From Bacteroidota bacterium (lineage in GTDB: Bacteria > Bacteroidota > Bacteroidia > Chitinophagales > Chitinophagaceae), in the NCBI GenBank assembly GCA_013287475.1, contig JABDDT010000003.1:22886-86885 (forward strand): 64,000 nt of DNA, in the 5' to 3' direction. Position numbers and translations under genes: made by a program. Positions 33,898-43,309 of the stretch are shown piece after piece (within the stretch, counting starts at the first letter, position 1; the number at the start of each line of letters is the position of its first letter). The notes under the pieces were generated by a model, which saw only the letters and a program-made list of their open reading frames with translations, searched no databases and was not told the DNA's origin.

Positions 33898-35598
33898 ATG
33901 AACACTGAAATCATCGGGGTGATCGTCATGTTTTTGGCTACGGTACTTTTGGCCATTCCCCTGGGTCGTTATATGAGCAAAGTTTATGAAGGGCAGAAGA
34001 CCTGGCTTGATCCGGTACTGGCACCTATAGATAAATTATTTTTCAAGGCCGGGGGCATTCATCCGGAAAAAGAAATGAACTGGAAGCAGCATCTGCTTGC
34101 TTTACTAACAATCAATTTTGTCTGGGCTTTATTCTCCATGTTTGTTCTGATGAACATGGGCTGGCTTCCGCTGAATCCGGATGGAAATCCTTCCATGTCT
34201 GCCGACCTGGCATTCAATACAACCATCAGTTTTATATCGAATACAAACATCCAGCATTATTCAGGAGAGACAGCCGTTTCTTATCTGGGACAACTTGTTC
34301 TGATGTTATTTCAGTTTATCAGCGCCGCTGCTGGAATCGCGGCCTGCATTGTTGTCTTTATAGCCATGAAAGAAAGAACTACTGAAAAACTAGGGAATTT
34401 TTATAACTACTTTATTAAGACCTGCACAAGAGTTTTACTTCCTCTGTCTGTCGTTGTAGCGGTAATACTTTTGTTTAACGGAATGCCAATGACTTTCAAG
34501 GGAAAGGATCATTTTATTTCCGTTCAGGGTGATACTGTTCAGGTAAGCAGAGGTCCTGTTGCTGCAATGATCGCTATCAAACAATTGGGTACCAATGGCG
34601 GTGGATTTTTTGGTGCTAATTCTGCGCAGCCGATGGAAAACCCAAATTATTTTACCAATATGGTAGAGAATGTTTCTATCATACTTATCCCGATCACACT
34701 TGTATTTACCCTGGGGAATATGCTTAAGCGTAAAAGATTGTCCTGGGTGATCTTCGGCGTGATGACAGTTGGTTTTTTGATTTATGTTATCCCTTCAATT
34801 TATCTGGAAATGAAAGGAAACCCTTCCATCGGCCACCTGGGTATCAGTCAGCCTTTGGGAAATATGGAAGGAAAAGAAGTGAGGTTCGGACCCGCCGCTT
34901 CAGCTTATTGGGGTATCACTACCACCGTAACTTCTAACGGATCGGTGAATTCCATGCACGACAGCTTCACTCCGGTTACAGGAATGTTCACCATGTTGGG
35001 AATGATGGTAAATAATTTTTACGGAGGTGTTGGAGTAGGCTTTCTCAATTTTTACATATATATCATCATAGCGGTATTTATATCAGGACTGATGGTGGGA
35101 CGCACACCCGAATTACTGGGCAAAAAAATTGAAGCCAAGGAGATGAAAATTGCAACCATTGTTGCCTTATTGCACACCTTTCTGATACTTTCATTTACGG
35201 CTCTCGCTGCTCATTTATTTGCAAATAATCCCACTGCATATGCAGCTTGGCTGAATAATCCGGGAAGCCATGGTTTCTCTGAAATGTTGTATGAATACTC
35301 ATCCGCCTCTGCAAATAATGGTTCTGAGTTTGCGGGACTTAGTGCTAATACCCCCTTCTGGAATATTACAGATGGGCTTGTCATGTTACTATCACGATAC
35401 CTGCCCATCATCGGACCTCTCGCCATTGCAGGTATCCTGGCAAAAAAGAAGTTTGTACCTGAAAGCGCCGGTACTTTAAAAACTGACACGGGAACTTTTG
35501 GAATCATGGTGTTTGCAGTCATTGCAATTATTGCCGCACTTTCATTTTTTCCCGCCTTAACACTCGGGCCAATTGCCGAATTTTTCGCATCGAAATAA
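33898..35598 (+). CDS. kdpA: K+-transporting ATPase subunit KdpA
   Basis: 566 aa (E. coli KdpA 557). About ten membrane spans with the four selectivity-filter loops of the SKT superfamily, for example [44 protein letters not shown] and [12 protein letters not shown]. It is the K+ channel-like subunit of the high-affinity pump. Starts the structural operon kdpF-A-B-C. Confidence 0.98.
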   Translation: MNTEIIGVIVMFLATVLLAIPLGRYMSKVYEGQKTWLDPVLAPIDKLFFKAGGIHPEKEMNWKQHLLALLTINFVWALFSMFVLMNMGWLPLNPDGNPSMSADLAFNTTISFISNTNIQHYSGETAVSYLGQLVLMLFQFISAAAGIAACIVVFIAMKERTTEKLGNFYNYFIKTCTRVLLPLSVVVAVILLFNGMPMTFKGKDHFISVQGDTVQVSRGPVAAMIAIKQLGTNGGGFFGANSAQPMENPNYFTNMVENVSIILIPITLVFTLGNMLKRKRLSWVIFGVMTVGFLIYVIPSIYLEMKGNPSIGHLGISQPLGNMEGKEVRFGPAASAYWGITTTVTSNGSVNSMHDSFTPVTGMFTMLGMMVNNFYGGVGVGFLNFYIYIIIAVFISGLMVGRTPELLGKKIEAKEMKIATIVALLHTFLILSFTALAAHLFANNPTAYAAWLNNPGSHGFSEMLYEYSSASANNGSEFAGLSANTPFWNITDGLVMLLSRYLPIIGPLAIAGILAKKKFVPESAGTLKTDTGTFGIMVFAVIAIIAALSFFPALTLGPIAEFFASK

Positions 35599-35609
35599 AA
35601 ACAATCACA

Positions 35610-37655
35610 ATGAAACGAAATAGAGATAATAAATTATTTGAACCGGCACTGGTTAAAGAGGCTCTGCAGCAGTCCTTTATTAAACTGGATCCACGCATGA
35701 TGGTTCATAATCCTGTAATGTTTACGGTTGAAATCGGGACAGTAGTTATGATGGCTGTTTGTATCTGGATCATCACCGGAAATAAATCGCAGGGAAGTCT
35801 TGCATATAATCTGATCGTGTTTATTGTTTTATTGTTTACCCTGTTATTTGCAAATTTTGCTGAAGCTATCGCTGAAGCAAGAGGGAAGGCTCAGGCTGAC
35901 AGTTTACGCAAGACCCGCGAGGATACACCCGCAAAAAAAGTATTTCCAGTTGGAGAAATTTTTGTTGATGAAATAAAAGTAGTGCCCTCCTCGCAGTTAA
36001 GGAAAGGAGATATTTTTATTTGTGAAACGGGTGATATCATTCCTATGGATGGAGAGATCATTGAAGGAATAGCAACCATCGACGAATCCGCTATTACGGG
36101 AGAAAGTGCTCCGGTGATCAGAGAATCCGGAGGAGATAAATCCAGTGTAACCGGAGGAACAAAAGTATTAAGCGATAAGATAAAAGTCCGGGTAACTACA
36201 GACCCCGGTGAAAGTTTTCTGGATAAAATGATTGCTCTGGTGGAAGGTGCTTCCCGTCAGAAGACACCCAATGAAATAGCTTTGACAATACTTCTTGCAG
36301 GTTTCACACTGATCTTCGTGATAGTTTGTGTTACATTGAAACCATTTGGAGATTATGCAAATACACCTATTACCATCGCAGCATTTATTTCTTTATTTGT
36401 CTGTCTTATACCGACAACGATCGGAGGTTTACTCAGTGCAATCGGAATTGCAGGAATGGACCGTGCACTTCGGGCGAATGTAATTACTAAAAGCGGTAAG
36501 GCTGTAGAAACAGCAGGTGATCTGGATACATTATTGTTGGATAAGACCGGAACAATCACCATCGGGAATCGGAAAGCCACTCATTTTTGGCCGGCAAATG
36601 GTATAGACGAAAAAGCATTTATAGAAGCTTGTTCTCTCGCTTCCATTGCCGACGAAACTCCCGAAGGAAAATCTATTGTGGAACTGGCTGGCATAAATCC
36701 GAATACATTCAGCAGTAATGGTGCAAGGTTTATTGAATTTACTGCTGAGACGCGGAGCAGCGGAATTGATCTTTCAAATGGATTAAAAATTCGTAAAGGC
36801 GCCTATGATGCTATCAGGCACATAGTGGATAAAGCCGGAAATCGTATTCCCGTCGAAACAACGGAAAGAGTAAAAATTATTTCAAACAATGGAGGTACAC
36901 CATTGGTCGTGAGTCAAAATGAAAAAGCAGTTGGCGTGATAGAGCTCCAGGATATTATCAAACCGGGCATATCTGAAAGATTTATCCGCTTGCGAAAAAT
37001 GGGCGTAAAGACAGTAATGGTAACAGGCGACAACCCCTTAACAGCAAAATTTATTGCCGACAAAGCAGGGGTAGATGATTTTATTGCAGAAGCAAAGCCA
37101 GAAGACAAAATGAATTATATTAAAAAAGAACAGCAGGGGGGTAAACTCGTTGCCATGATGGGTGATGGTACCAACGACGCGCCTGCTCTTGCACAGGCGG
37201 ATGTAGGTGTTGCCATGAACAGCGGAACGCAGGCTGCCAAAGAAGCCGGCAATATGGTAGACCTGGATAATGATCCGACCAAACTGATCGAGATCGTGGA
37301 GATAGGAAAACAATTGCTGATGACGAGAGGAACGCTGACAACTTTTTCAATTGCCAATGATGTGGCTAAATATTTCGCCATTGTTCCGGCATTATTCATC
37401 GTTTCTATCCCTGCATTACAGGCGCTCAATATTATGCATCTGCACAGCCCGGAAAGTGCGATCCTTTCGGCCGTTATTTTTAATGCGATCATCATACCAT
37501 TGCTAATACCACTGGCTCTCAGAGGTGTCGCTTACAGACCGATTGGCGCCAGCGCTTTACTCAGGAGAAATCTTCTGATTTATGGGTTCGGAGGTATACT
37601 GCTTCCTTTTATTGGTATTAAATTAATTGACCTTATAGTATCCGCCTGGTTTTAA
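35610..37655 (+). CDS. kdpB: K+-transporting P-type ATPase subunit KdpB
   Basis: 681 aa. P-type ATPase with phosphorylation motif DKTGTIT (Asp311), TGES actuator loop ([10 protein letters not shown]), hinge [10 protein letters not shown] and [21 protein letters not shown]. It hydrolyses ATP to power KdpA. 11 nt after kdpA, 11 nt before kdpC. Full length. Confidence 0.98.
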   Translation: MKRNRDNKLFEPALVKEALQQSFIKLDPRMMVHNPVMFTVEIGTVVMMAVCIWIITGNKSQGSLAYNLIVFIVLLFTLLFANFAEAIAEARGKAQADSLRKTREDTPAKKVFPVGEIFVDEIKVVPSSQLRKGDIFICETGDIIPMDGEIIEGIATIDESAITGESAPVIRESGGDKSSVTGGTKVLSDKIKVRVTTDPGESFLDKMIALVEGASRQKTPNEIALTILLAGFTLIFVIVCVTLKPFGDYANTPITIAAFISLFVCLIPTTIGGLLSAIGIAGMDRALRANVITKSGKAVETAGDLDTLLLDKTGTITIGNRKATHFWPANGIDEKAFIEACSLASIADETPEGKSIVELAGINPNTFSSNGARFIEFTAETRSSGIDLSNGLKIRKGAYDAIRHIVDKAGNRIPVETTERVKIISNNGGTPLVVSQNEKAVGVIELQDIIKPGISERFIRLRKMGVKTVMVTGDNPLTAKFIADKAGVDDFIAEAKPEDKMNYIKKEQQGGKLVAMMGDGTNDAPALAQADVGVAMNSGTQAAKEAGNMVDLDNDPTKLIEIVEIGKQLLMTRGTLTTFSIANDVAKYFAIVPALFIVSIPALQALNIMHLHSPESAILSAVIFNAIIIPLLIPLALRGVAYRPIGASALLRRNLLIYGFGGILLPFIGIKLIDLIVSAWF

Positions 37656-37666
37656 AAATTATCATC

Positions 37667-38236
37667 ATGAAACAACATATTATTCCTGCCTTGAGACTGA
37701 CGTTGGTTTGCCTATTGTTTTTCTGTGGCCTATATACTTTGCTTATCCTGGGTATTGCCCAGGCCAGCCCGGGAAAAGGTGAAGGAGAAACTATTTTGGC
37801 AAATGGCAAGGTGGTAGGCTATGCACTCGAAGGCCAGAATTTCAGTAACGATCAATATTTCTGGAGCAGGCCTTCTGCAGTAAGTTATAATGCAGCCGGC
37901 AGTGGTGGCAGTAATAAAGGCCCTGCCAATCCTGACTATTTAAAAGATGTAACTTCAAGAATAGATAGTTTCCTTGTCCATAATAAATCGGTTAGTAAGA
38001 ATGATATCCCTTCAGAACTTGTGACTGCTTCAGGCAGTGGGTTAGATCCCGATATTTCCCGAAAAGCGGCTTATGTTCAGATAGCCCGAATAGCAAAACT
38101 GCGGGGAATGACGGAAGATGCTCTAAAAGTTATCGTCGATCAACATATAGATCATCCGTTATTGGGCTTCTTGGGAACTGAAAAAATAAATGTACTTAAA
38201 TTAAATATTGACCTTGACAAGACGACCTTAAAATGA
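37667..38236 (+). CDS. kdpC: K+-transporting ATPase subunit KdpC
   Basis: 189 aa. One N-terminal membrane helix (LTLVCLLFFCGLYTLLILGIAQ) and the conserved periplasmic region YFWSRPSAVSYNAAGSGGSNKGPANP, SGSGLDPDISRKAAYVQIARIAKLRG and HIDHPLLGFLGTEKINVLKLNI. It stabilises the complex and raises K+ affinity. Its stop overlaps the next start (ATGA). Confidence 0.97.
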   Translation: MKQHIIPALRLTLVCLLFFCGLYTLLILGIAQASPGKGEGETILANGKVVGYALEGQNFSNDQYFWSRPSAVSYNAAGSGGSNKGPANPDYLKDVTSRIDSFLVHNKSVSKNDIPSELVTASGSGLDPDISRKAAYVQIARIAKLRGMTEDALKVIVDQHIDHPLLGFLGTEKINVLKLNIDLDKTTLK

Positions 38237-39384
38237 CAAGTGGTCTTTCAATAGAAGTTATGCCTGAACAGGAAAATAGCGCTGACCAGTTTTTAAATCT
38301 AATTCGCCAGTCCAGAAAGGGAAAATTTAAAATCTATATCGGTATGAGTGCCGGCGTTGGTAAAACTTACCGCATGTTACAGGAATCCCATACGCTTCTT
38401 AAGAACGGAGTAGATTTGAAAATCGGTTATATCGAAACCCATAACCGGAAAGAAACCCAGCAATTGATGGAAGGGCTCCCGGAGATACCAAGAAGAAAAT
38501 TATTCTATAAAGGAAAATCTTTGGAGGAAATGGATCTTCAGGCCATCCTGAATCTGCATCCTGAAGTGGTAGTAATTGATGAACTGGCACATACCAATAT
38601 CGAAGGCAGCAAAAATGAAAAACGCTGGCAGGATGTAATGGAAGTTCTGGATGTCGGAATTAATGTAATTTCTGCTGTTAACATTCAGCATATTGAAAGT
38701 CTAAGCAAGGAGATAAAAGGGATAACCGGAATTGAGGTAGCGGAAAGAATACCGGATAGCGTATTAAAGGCAGCGGATGAGGTGGTAAATATTGACCTGA
38801 CGGCAGATGAACTGGTCGCCCGACTCAGGGAAGGAAAAATCTACACCCAGGATAAAATTGAAACGGCTATGCGGAATTTCTTTCAACCGGAGAAAATTCT
38901 GCAACTGAGAGAACTGGCTTTAAAGGAAGTTGCTTCACAGGTGGAAAGGAAAATAGAAACCGAACTTCCCCGGGGGTCTCACCTGAAGCCGGAGAACTTT
39001 TTAACCTGTATCAGCAGCAATCATGAAACAGCCAATAAACTGATCCGGAAAACAGCAAGACTGGCCACTTATTATCATTCCAAATGGTATGTACTTTATG
39101 TGCAAACCTCCAAAGAAGATGGAGATAAAATAGGTCTTGCTGCCCAAAGACACCTGATCAATAATTTCAAACTGGCAACAGAGCTGGGCGCCGAATTAAT
39201 CCGTGTTAAACAAAACAATGTCGCAAATGCCATAATTAAGACGGCCGAAGAAAAAGCTATAACCACTGTTTGCATTGGCAAACCCCATCTCAGCTTATTT
39301 AAAATTATTATGAATACAGCCATATTTAATCACCTGCTGACAAAACTATCTGCAGCAAATATTGATGTAGTTATACTTTCATAA
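38233..39384 (+). CDS. KdpD N-terminal sensor domain with USP domain, lacking a kinase
   Basis: 383 aa. KdpD-type domain with Walker A GMSAGVGKTYRML and Walker B VVVIDELAHTN, the NVISAVNIQHIESL segment, then a universal-stress-protein-like domain (about 245-383). No membrane spans, HisKA or HATPase follow, whereas E. coli KdpD joins all of these in one chain of about 890 aa. It is translationally coupled to kdpC and 7 nt before a separate histidine kinase, so the sensor is split and the two probably act together. Confidence 0.92.
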   Translation: MTSGLSIEVMPEQENSADQFLNLIRQSRKGKFKIYIGMSAGVGKTYRMLQESHTLLKNGVDLKIGYIETHNRKETQQLMEGLPEIPRRKLFYKGKSLEEMDLQAILNLHPEVVVIDELAHTNIEGSKNEKRWQDVMEVLDVGINVISAVNIQHIESLSKEIKGITGIEVAERIPDSVLKAADEVVNIDLTADELVARLREGKIYTQDKIETAMRNFFQPEKILQLRELALKEVASQVERKIETELPRGSHLKPENFLTCISSNHETANKLIRKTARLATYYHSKWYVLYVQTSKEDGDKIGLAAQRHLINNFKLATELGAELIRVKQNNVANAIIKTAEEKAITTVCIGKPHLSLFKIIMNTAIFNHLLTKLSAANIDVVILS

Positions 39385-39391
39385 AAGTTCT

Positions 39392-41113
39392 ATGCGATTA
39401 AAAACTAAATTATCCTTAAGTCTTATATTTCTGTTTATAGTGATCCTGCTATTTGGAATACTGGGGATAGTCAACATCAATATATTGAGCAGGGAATTCA
39501 ACCAGGTTTTGAAAAGCAATCATGAATCCATCGTGTACAGTAATAATATGCTGAAAGCGTTGGATAAAGTGAAAATTCAAAAGGATGCTATCTCAATATT
39601 TGAAGATAACCTGGTTAAGCAGGAAGGTAATATTACTGAGATAGGTGAGAAGGAAGCCACACAGGAACTGCGAAAAAACTTCAATGAACTAAAAGCGAAT
39701 CCTGCAGATTCAACCAATTATCCGGAAATAAGAGCATCCCTCAGCCAGATTCTCGATTTGAATGAAATGGCTGTACTGCGCAAATATAACCTGGCACAGC
39801 GAACAGCCGATACTGCCAAACTATGGCTTACGATTATATTCACTATACTCACACTCATTTCATTTACTTTTATCTTTAATCTTCCGGGCATTATTTCCAA
39901 TCCAATTAAAAAATTATCGGAAGGGATTAAAGCGATAGCCGATAAAAATTATTCGAAGCGCATCGTTATCCAGCGGGAAGATGAATTCGGTGAACTGGCA
40001 AATTCATTTAATGATATGGCAGCCAGGCTAGACGAATATGAACATAGTAACCTTTCACAAATTAAATTTGAAAAGAGCCGGATTGAAACCATTATCAACC
40101 AGATGCGTGATGGCATCATTGGTTTCGATAATAAAAGAAATATATTATTCTTTAACGCAGTAGCTGAAAAACTTCTGGGCATCAAAGAATCTTCAATCAT
40201 CGGGAAATATGCACCCGATTTGGCCCTCACCAATGATCTTATGCGTACGCTGCTGAAAGAAAATACCGATAAACAGGAATTAAAAATATTCGCTGATAAT
40301 AAAGAAAGTTATTTTAGTAAGGATGTTTTAAATGTTACGAGTAATAATATCGTAATCGGACAAGTTATTGTTCTCCGAAATATTACTCCCTTCCATGAAT
40401 TGAGTGAAGCTAAAACCAATTTTATTGCTACCATTTCCCATGAACTCAAAACCCCGATTTCCTCAATAAAATTGAGCGCTCAGTTGCTCAATGATGGCCG
40501 GGTCGGAAAGATCAATGATGACCAGAAGGAATTGTTGGATAGTATTGAGGATGATAGCGAACGATTACTCAAGATTACAGGAGAGCTTTTAAACATGACA
40601 CAACTGGAGACTGGAAAAATTCAATTGAAAGTCATATCTACTTCACCCAAACTTATAGTTGATCAGGCATTGCAGGCTGTACAATTCCAGGCGAATCAAC
40701 GCAACATAATACTGAATCTGAAATTGGATCCAATACTTCCCAATATCCAGGCTGATGCAGAAAAAAGTACCTGGGTGCTGATCAATTTTCTGACCAATGC
40801 AATAAAATTTTCATCAGAAAAAAATGTAATTGATATTTCGGTAAGTAAAAAGGAAGATACCGTAGCATTTACCGTGCTGGATCATGGCAAGGGTATTGAT
40901 GAAAGATATTTGCCTAAAATATTTGACCGGTATTTTAAAGTGCCCGGTACACATGAACGGGATGGCAGTGGCCTCGGCCTTGCTATTTCAAAAGAATTTA
41001 TTGAGGCACAGGAGGGCAAAATATGGGTTCAAAGTGAAGTTGGAACAGGCAGCACTTTTGGTTTCAGCCTTAAGATAGCTGAAGACAATCATTCGAAAGC
41101 TGCTCTGAACTAA
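39392..41113 (+). CDS. HAMP-PAS sensor histidine kinase of the potassium island
   Basis: 573 aa. Two membrane segments (LIFLFIVILLFGILGIVNI near 10-28; LWLTIIFTILTLISFTFIF near 148-168) flank a helical periplasmic domain; HAMP (ISNPIKKLSEGIKAIADKNYSKRI) and PAS (MRDGIIGFDNKRNILFFNAVAEKLLG) follow. HisKA carries His350 in SHELKTPISSIKL; HATPase shows N box NFLTNAIKFS, DHGKGID and GSGLGLAIS. It is the probable partner of the NtrC-type regulator at 31927 and of the free KdpD domain upstream. Confidence 0.92.
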   Translation: MRLKTKLSLSLIFLFIVILLFGILGIVNINILSREFNQVLKSNHESIVYSNNMLKALDKVKIQKDAISIFEDNLVKQEGNITEIGEKEATQELRKNFNELKANPADSTNYPEIRASLSQILDLNEMAVLRKYNLAQRTADTAKLWLTIIFTILTLISFTFIFNLPGIISNPIKKLSEGIKAIADKNYSKRIVIQREDEFGELANSFNDMAARLDEYEHSNLSQIKFEKSRIETIINQMRDGIIGFDNKRNILFFNAVAEKLLGIKESSIIGKYAPDLALTNDLMRTLLKENTDKQELKIFADNKESYFSKDVLNVTSNNIVIGQVIVLRNITPFHELSEAKTNFIATISHELKTPISSIKLSAQLLNDGRVGKINDDQKELLDSIEDDSERLLKITGELLNMTQLETGKIQLKVISTSPKLIVDQALQAVQFQANQRNIILNLKLDPILPNIQADAEKSTWVLINFLTNAIKFSSEKNVIDISVSKKEDTVAFTVLDHGKGIDERYLPKIFDRYFKVPGTHERDGSGLGLAISKEFIEAQEGKIWVQSEVGTGSTFGFSLKIAEDNHSKAALN

Positions 41114-41138
41114 ATATGTTCTAAATAAGTACCCGGTT

Positions 41139-41171
41139 TTTCATTTTGAAAAATACCACACCAAAATGAAA
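41139..41171. promoter_or_regulatory. Palindromic enhancer-like site upstream of kup
   Basis: TTTCATTTTG-N13-CAAAATGAAA, the second copy of the kdp palindrome, with identical arms and a spacer one nucleotide shorter (AAAAATACCACAC). It is centred about 117 bp before the kup -24 element. Confidence 0.75.
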
Positions 41172-41271
41172 GGGTTATGTATTGCTATTCCCCCGACAGG
41201 TAACTAGCTTTTACTTTGAAACCCTTTCTACTATTGTCATATTAATAATGATTTTAATGTTACTTCATTCC

Positions 41272-41285
41272 GGCATTGCATTTGC
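41272..41285 (+). promoter_or_regulatory. Putative sigma-54 promoter of kup
   Basis: CGGCATTGCATTTGC: GG and GC separated by 10 nt, with a TTTGC -12 box. Apart from C for T before GG, it fits TGGCA-N-TTGC. The start would be near 41297, a few nucleotides before ATG 41303, so the leader would be very short. Confidence 0.5.
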
Positions 41286-41302
41286 GCAGTTGTTTACCTA
41301 CT

Positions 41303-43294
41303 ATGCCTAACTCTGATACTGCTTTTTCTACGAATGGACATGGCAACTTCTCTAAAGTCACATCAGCTACCCTATTAGTTGCACTGGGAATAATTTATGG
41401 TGATATCGGAACCTCGCCACTGTATGTTTTCAAAGCAATCCTTGGTGAGCGACCCATTTCAAACCTATTGGTATACGGAGGAATTTCCTGTGTATTCTGG
41501 ACCCTGACTTTACAAACAACATTTAAATACATTATCCTGACCTTACAGGCAGACAATAAAGGCGAAGGTGGAATATTTTCTTTGTTTGCCCTTGTTAGAA
41601 GGTTTGGTAAAAAAGCATATTTCCCCGCCATCATTGGAGCAGCAACACTGCTTGCTGATGGAATCATTACTCCTCCTATTTCTGTAGCTTCTGCTGTCGA
41701 AGGTTTAAATGGAGTGCATGGTCTCGAAAATCTTATTGTAGCAGGAAATAATCTGACGGTAGGTATTGTTATCGGAATTATCAGTCTTCTTTTCTTTTTT
41801 CAAAGATTTGGAACCAAGATCGTAGGTTCTTCATTCGGGCCTATTATGATGGTCTGGTTCAGTATGATTCTTGTTTTGGGATTAATTCCTATTATTCATA
41901 ATCCCGCAATCCTTACTGCACTTAGTCCACACTACGGAATAGAACTTTTAACCCAGTATCCAAAAGGATTCTGGTTATTGGGTGCAGTATTTCTTTGCAC
42001 TACCGGTGCCGAAGCACTTTACAGTGATCTTGGTCACTGCGGTAAAAAAAACATAAGGCTCACCTGGATATTTGTAAAGATTGCACTCGTAATAAATTAT
42101 ATGGGGCAGGGTGCCTGGATCCTTACACAACATACGGGGAAATTGAACGGTCTTAACCCATTTTATGAACTGATGCCGCATTGGTTTTTACTCAGCGGGA
42201 TTGTGATCGCCACACTGGCTGCAATTATAGCAAGCCAGGCTTTGATCAGCGGTTCTTTCACACTCATCAGTGAAGCAATCAGTATGAATCTGTGGCCTAA
42301 GGTTAAAATAAAATTCCCTACTACGATCAAGGGGCAAATTTATATTCCAAGTATCAATACCACACTCTGGGTCGGTTGTGTTGCCATGATGTTTTATTTC
42401 AGAATGTCTGAACATATGGAAGCCGCTTATGGATTCTCTATTATCATCGCAATGATGATGACGACGGCACTTATGTTCGGGTACATGAAATTTGTGAGAA
42501 AATGGAATATGATCCTCATCCTGGCCATCATCGGTATTTTCTTTACGGTTGAAACGGCATTTTTCGTCGCCAATGTGGCCAAGATAAAGCAGCGGTGGAT
42601 GTTCCTCTTCTTTGAATTCGGATTGGTTTTTATTATGTATATCTGGTTTAATGCACGCCGAATAACCAATCGTTACCTGAATTTTGTCAATATCAGTAAA
42701 TACAGTAAGGACCTGATTGAACTAAGTAATGATAAGGATATTCCAAAATACGCAACACATCTTGTTTATCTCACTAAGGCAAATATGGAGATGCAGATAG
42801 AACAACGCATCATCGATTCCATCCTGAATAAAAAACCAAAGAGGGCTGATATCTACTGGTTCATTCATATTGATATTACAGATGCTCCGTACACACTGGA
42901 ATACAATGTGGTTGAAATCTTAAAAGACAAACTGATCAGGGTTGAATTCAGACTTGGTTTCCGTGTACAGCCCCGCATCCATAAATTCTTTAAGAAAGTA
43001 ATGCAGGAAATGGTTAAGAATTGTGAGCTGGGATTTTTATCGAAATATGAATCCATGAAAAAAGAAAATTTTCATGCTGATATAACTTATGTAATTATAG
43101 AAAGATTCTTATCAGTTGAAAACGAATTGCCCGTGAAAGAAGATTTCATCCTGGACTCCTATTTCTCTATTAAAGGAATTGCTCAAAGTGATCAGAAAGC
43201 CTATGGACTGGATAGTTCAGATACGATAATAGAATATTCTCCATTATTTATTGAACAAAAAGATAAGCTTCCGCTGAAGAGAGTACTGACATAG
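41303..43294 (+). CDS. kup: Kup-family low-affinity K+ transporter
   Basis: About 663 aa from ATG 41303; the track start at TTG 41276 lies within the proposed promoter. N-terminal motif ALGIIYGDIGTSPLYVFK, then GEGGIFSLFALVRR, LADGIITPPISVASAVEGL, TTGAEALYSDLGHCG, about twelve spans in total and a cytosolic C-terminal domain. K+/H+ symporter. It closes the potassium island and carries the same palindrome as kdp, so high- and low-affinity uptake seem to be co-regulated. Confidence 0.96.
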   Translation: MPNSDTAFSTNGHGNFSKVTSATLLVALGIIYGDIGTSPLYVFKAILGERPISNLLVYGGISCVFWTLTLQTTFKYIILTLQADNKGEGGIFSLFALVRRFGKKAYFPAIIGAATLLADGIITPPISVASAVEGLNGVHGLENLIVAGNNLTVGIVIGIISLLFFFQRFGTKIVGSSFGPIMMVWFSMILVLGLIPIIHNPAILTALSPHYGIELLTQYPKGFWLLGAVFLCTTGAEALYSDLGHCGKKNIRLTWIFVKIALVINYMGQGAWILTQHTGKLNGLNPFYELMPHWFLLSGIVIATLAAIIASQALISGSFTLISEAISMNLWPKVKIKFPTTIKGQIYIPSINTTLWVGCVAMMFYFRMSEHMEAAYGFSIIIAMMMTTALMFGYMKFVRKWNMILILAIIGIFFTVETAFFVANVAKIKQRWMFLFFEFGLVFIMYIWFNARRITNRYLNFVNISKYSKDLIELSNDKDIPKYATHLVYLTKANMEMQIEQRIIDSILNKKPKRADIYWFIHIDITDAPYTLEYNVVEILKDKLIRVEFRLGFRVQPRIHKFFKKVMQEMVKNCELGFLSKYESMKKENFHADITYVIIERFLSVENELPVKEDFILDSYFSIKGIAQSDQKAYGLDSSDTIIEYSPLFIEQKDKLPLKRVLT

Positions 43295-43309
43295 ATTTTA
43301 AGAGTTAAT

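Noticed and set aside
41171-41187. Second possible GG-N10-GC pair directly after the kup palindrome
   Set aside because: It has TTGCT at -12 but AGG-G at -24, and it would put the promoter on top of the palindrome, unlike the kdp locus; the element at 41272 is matched between the two loci and preferred.
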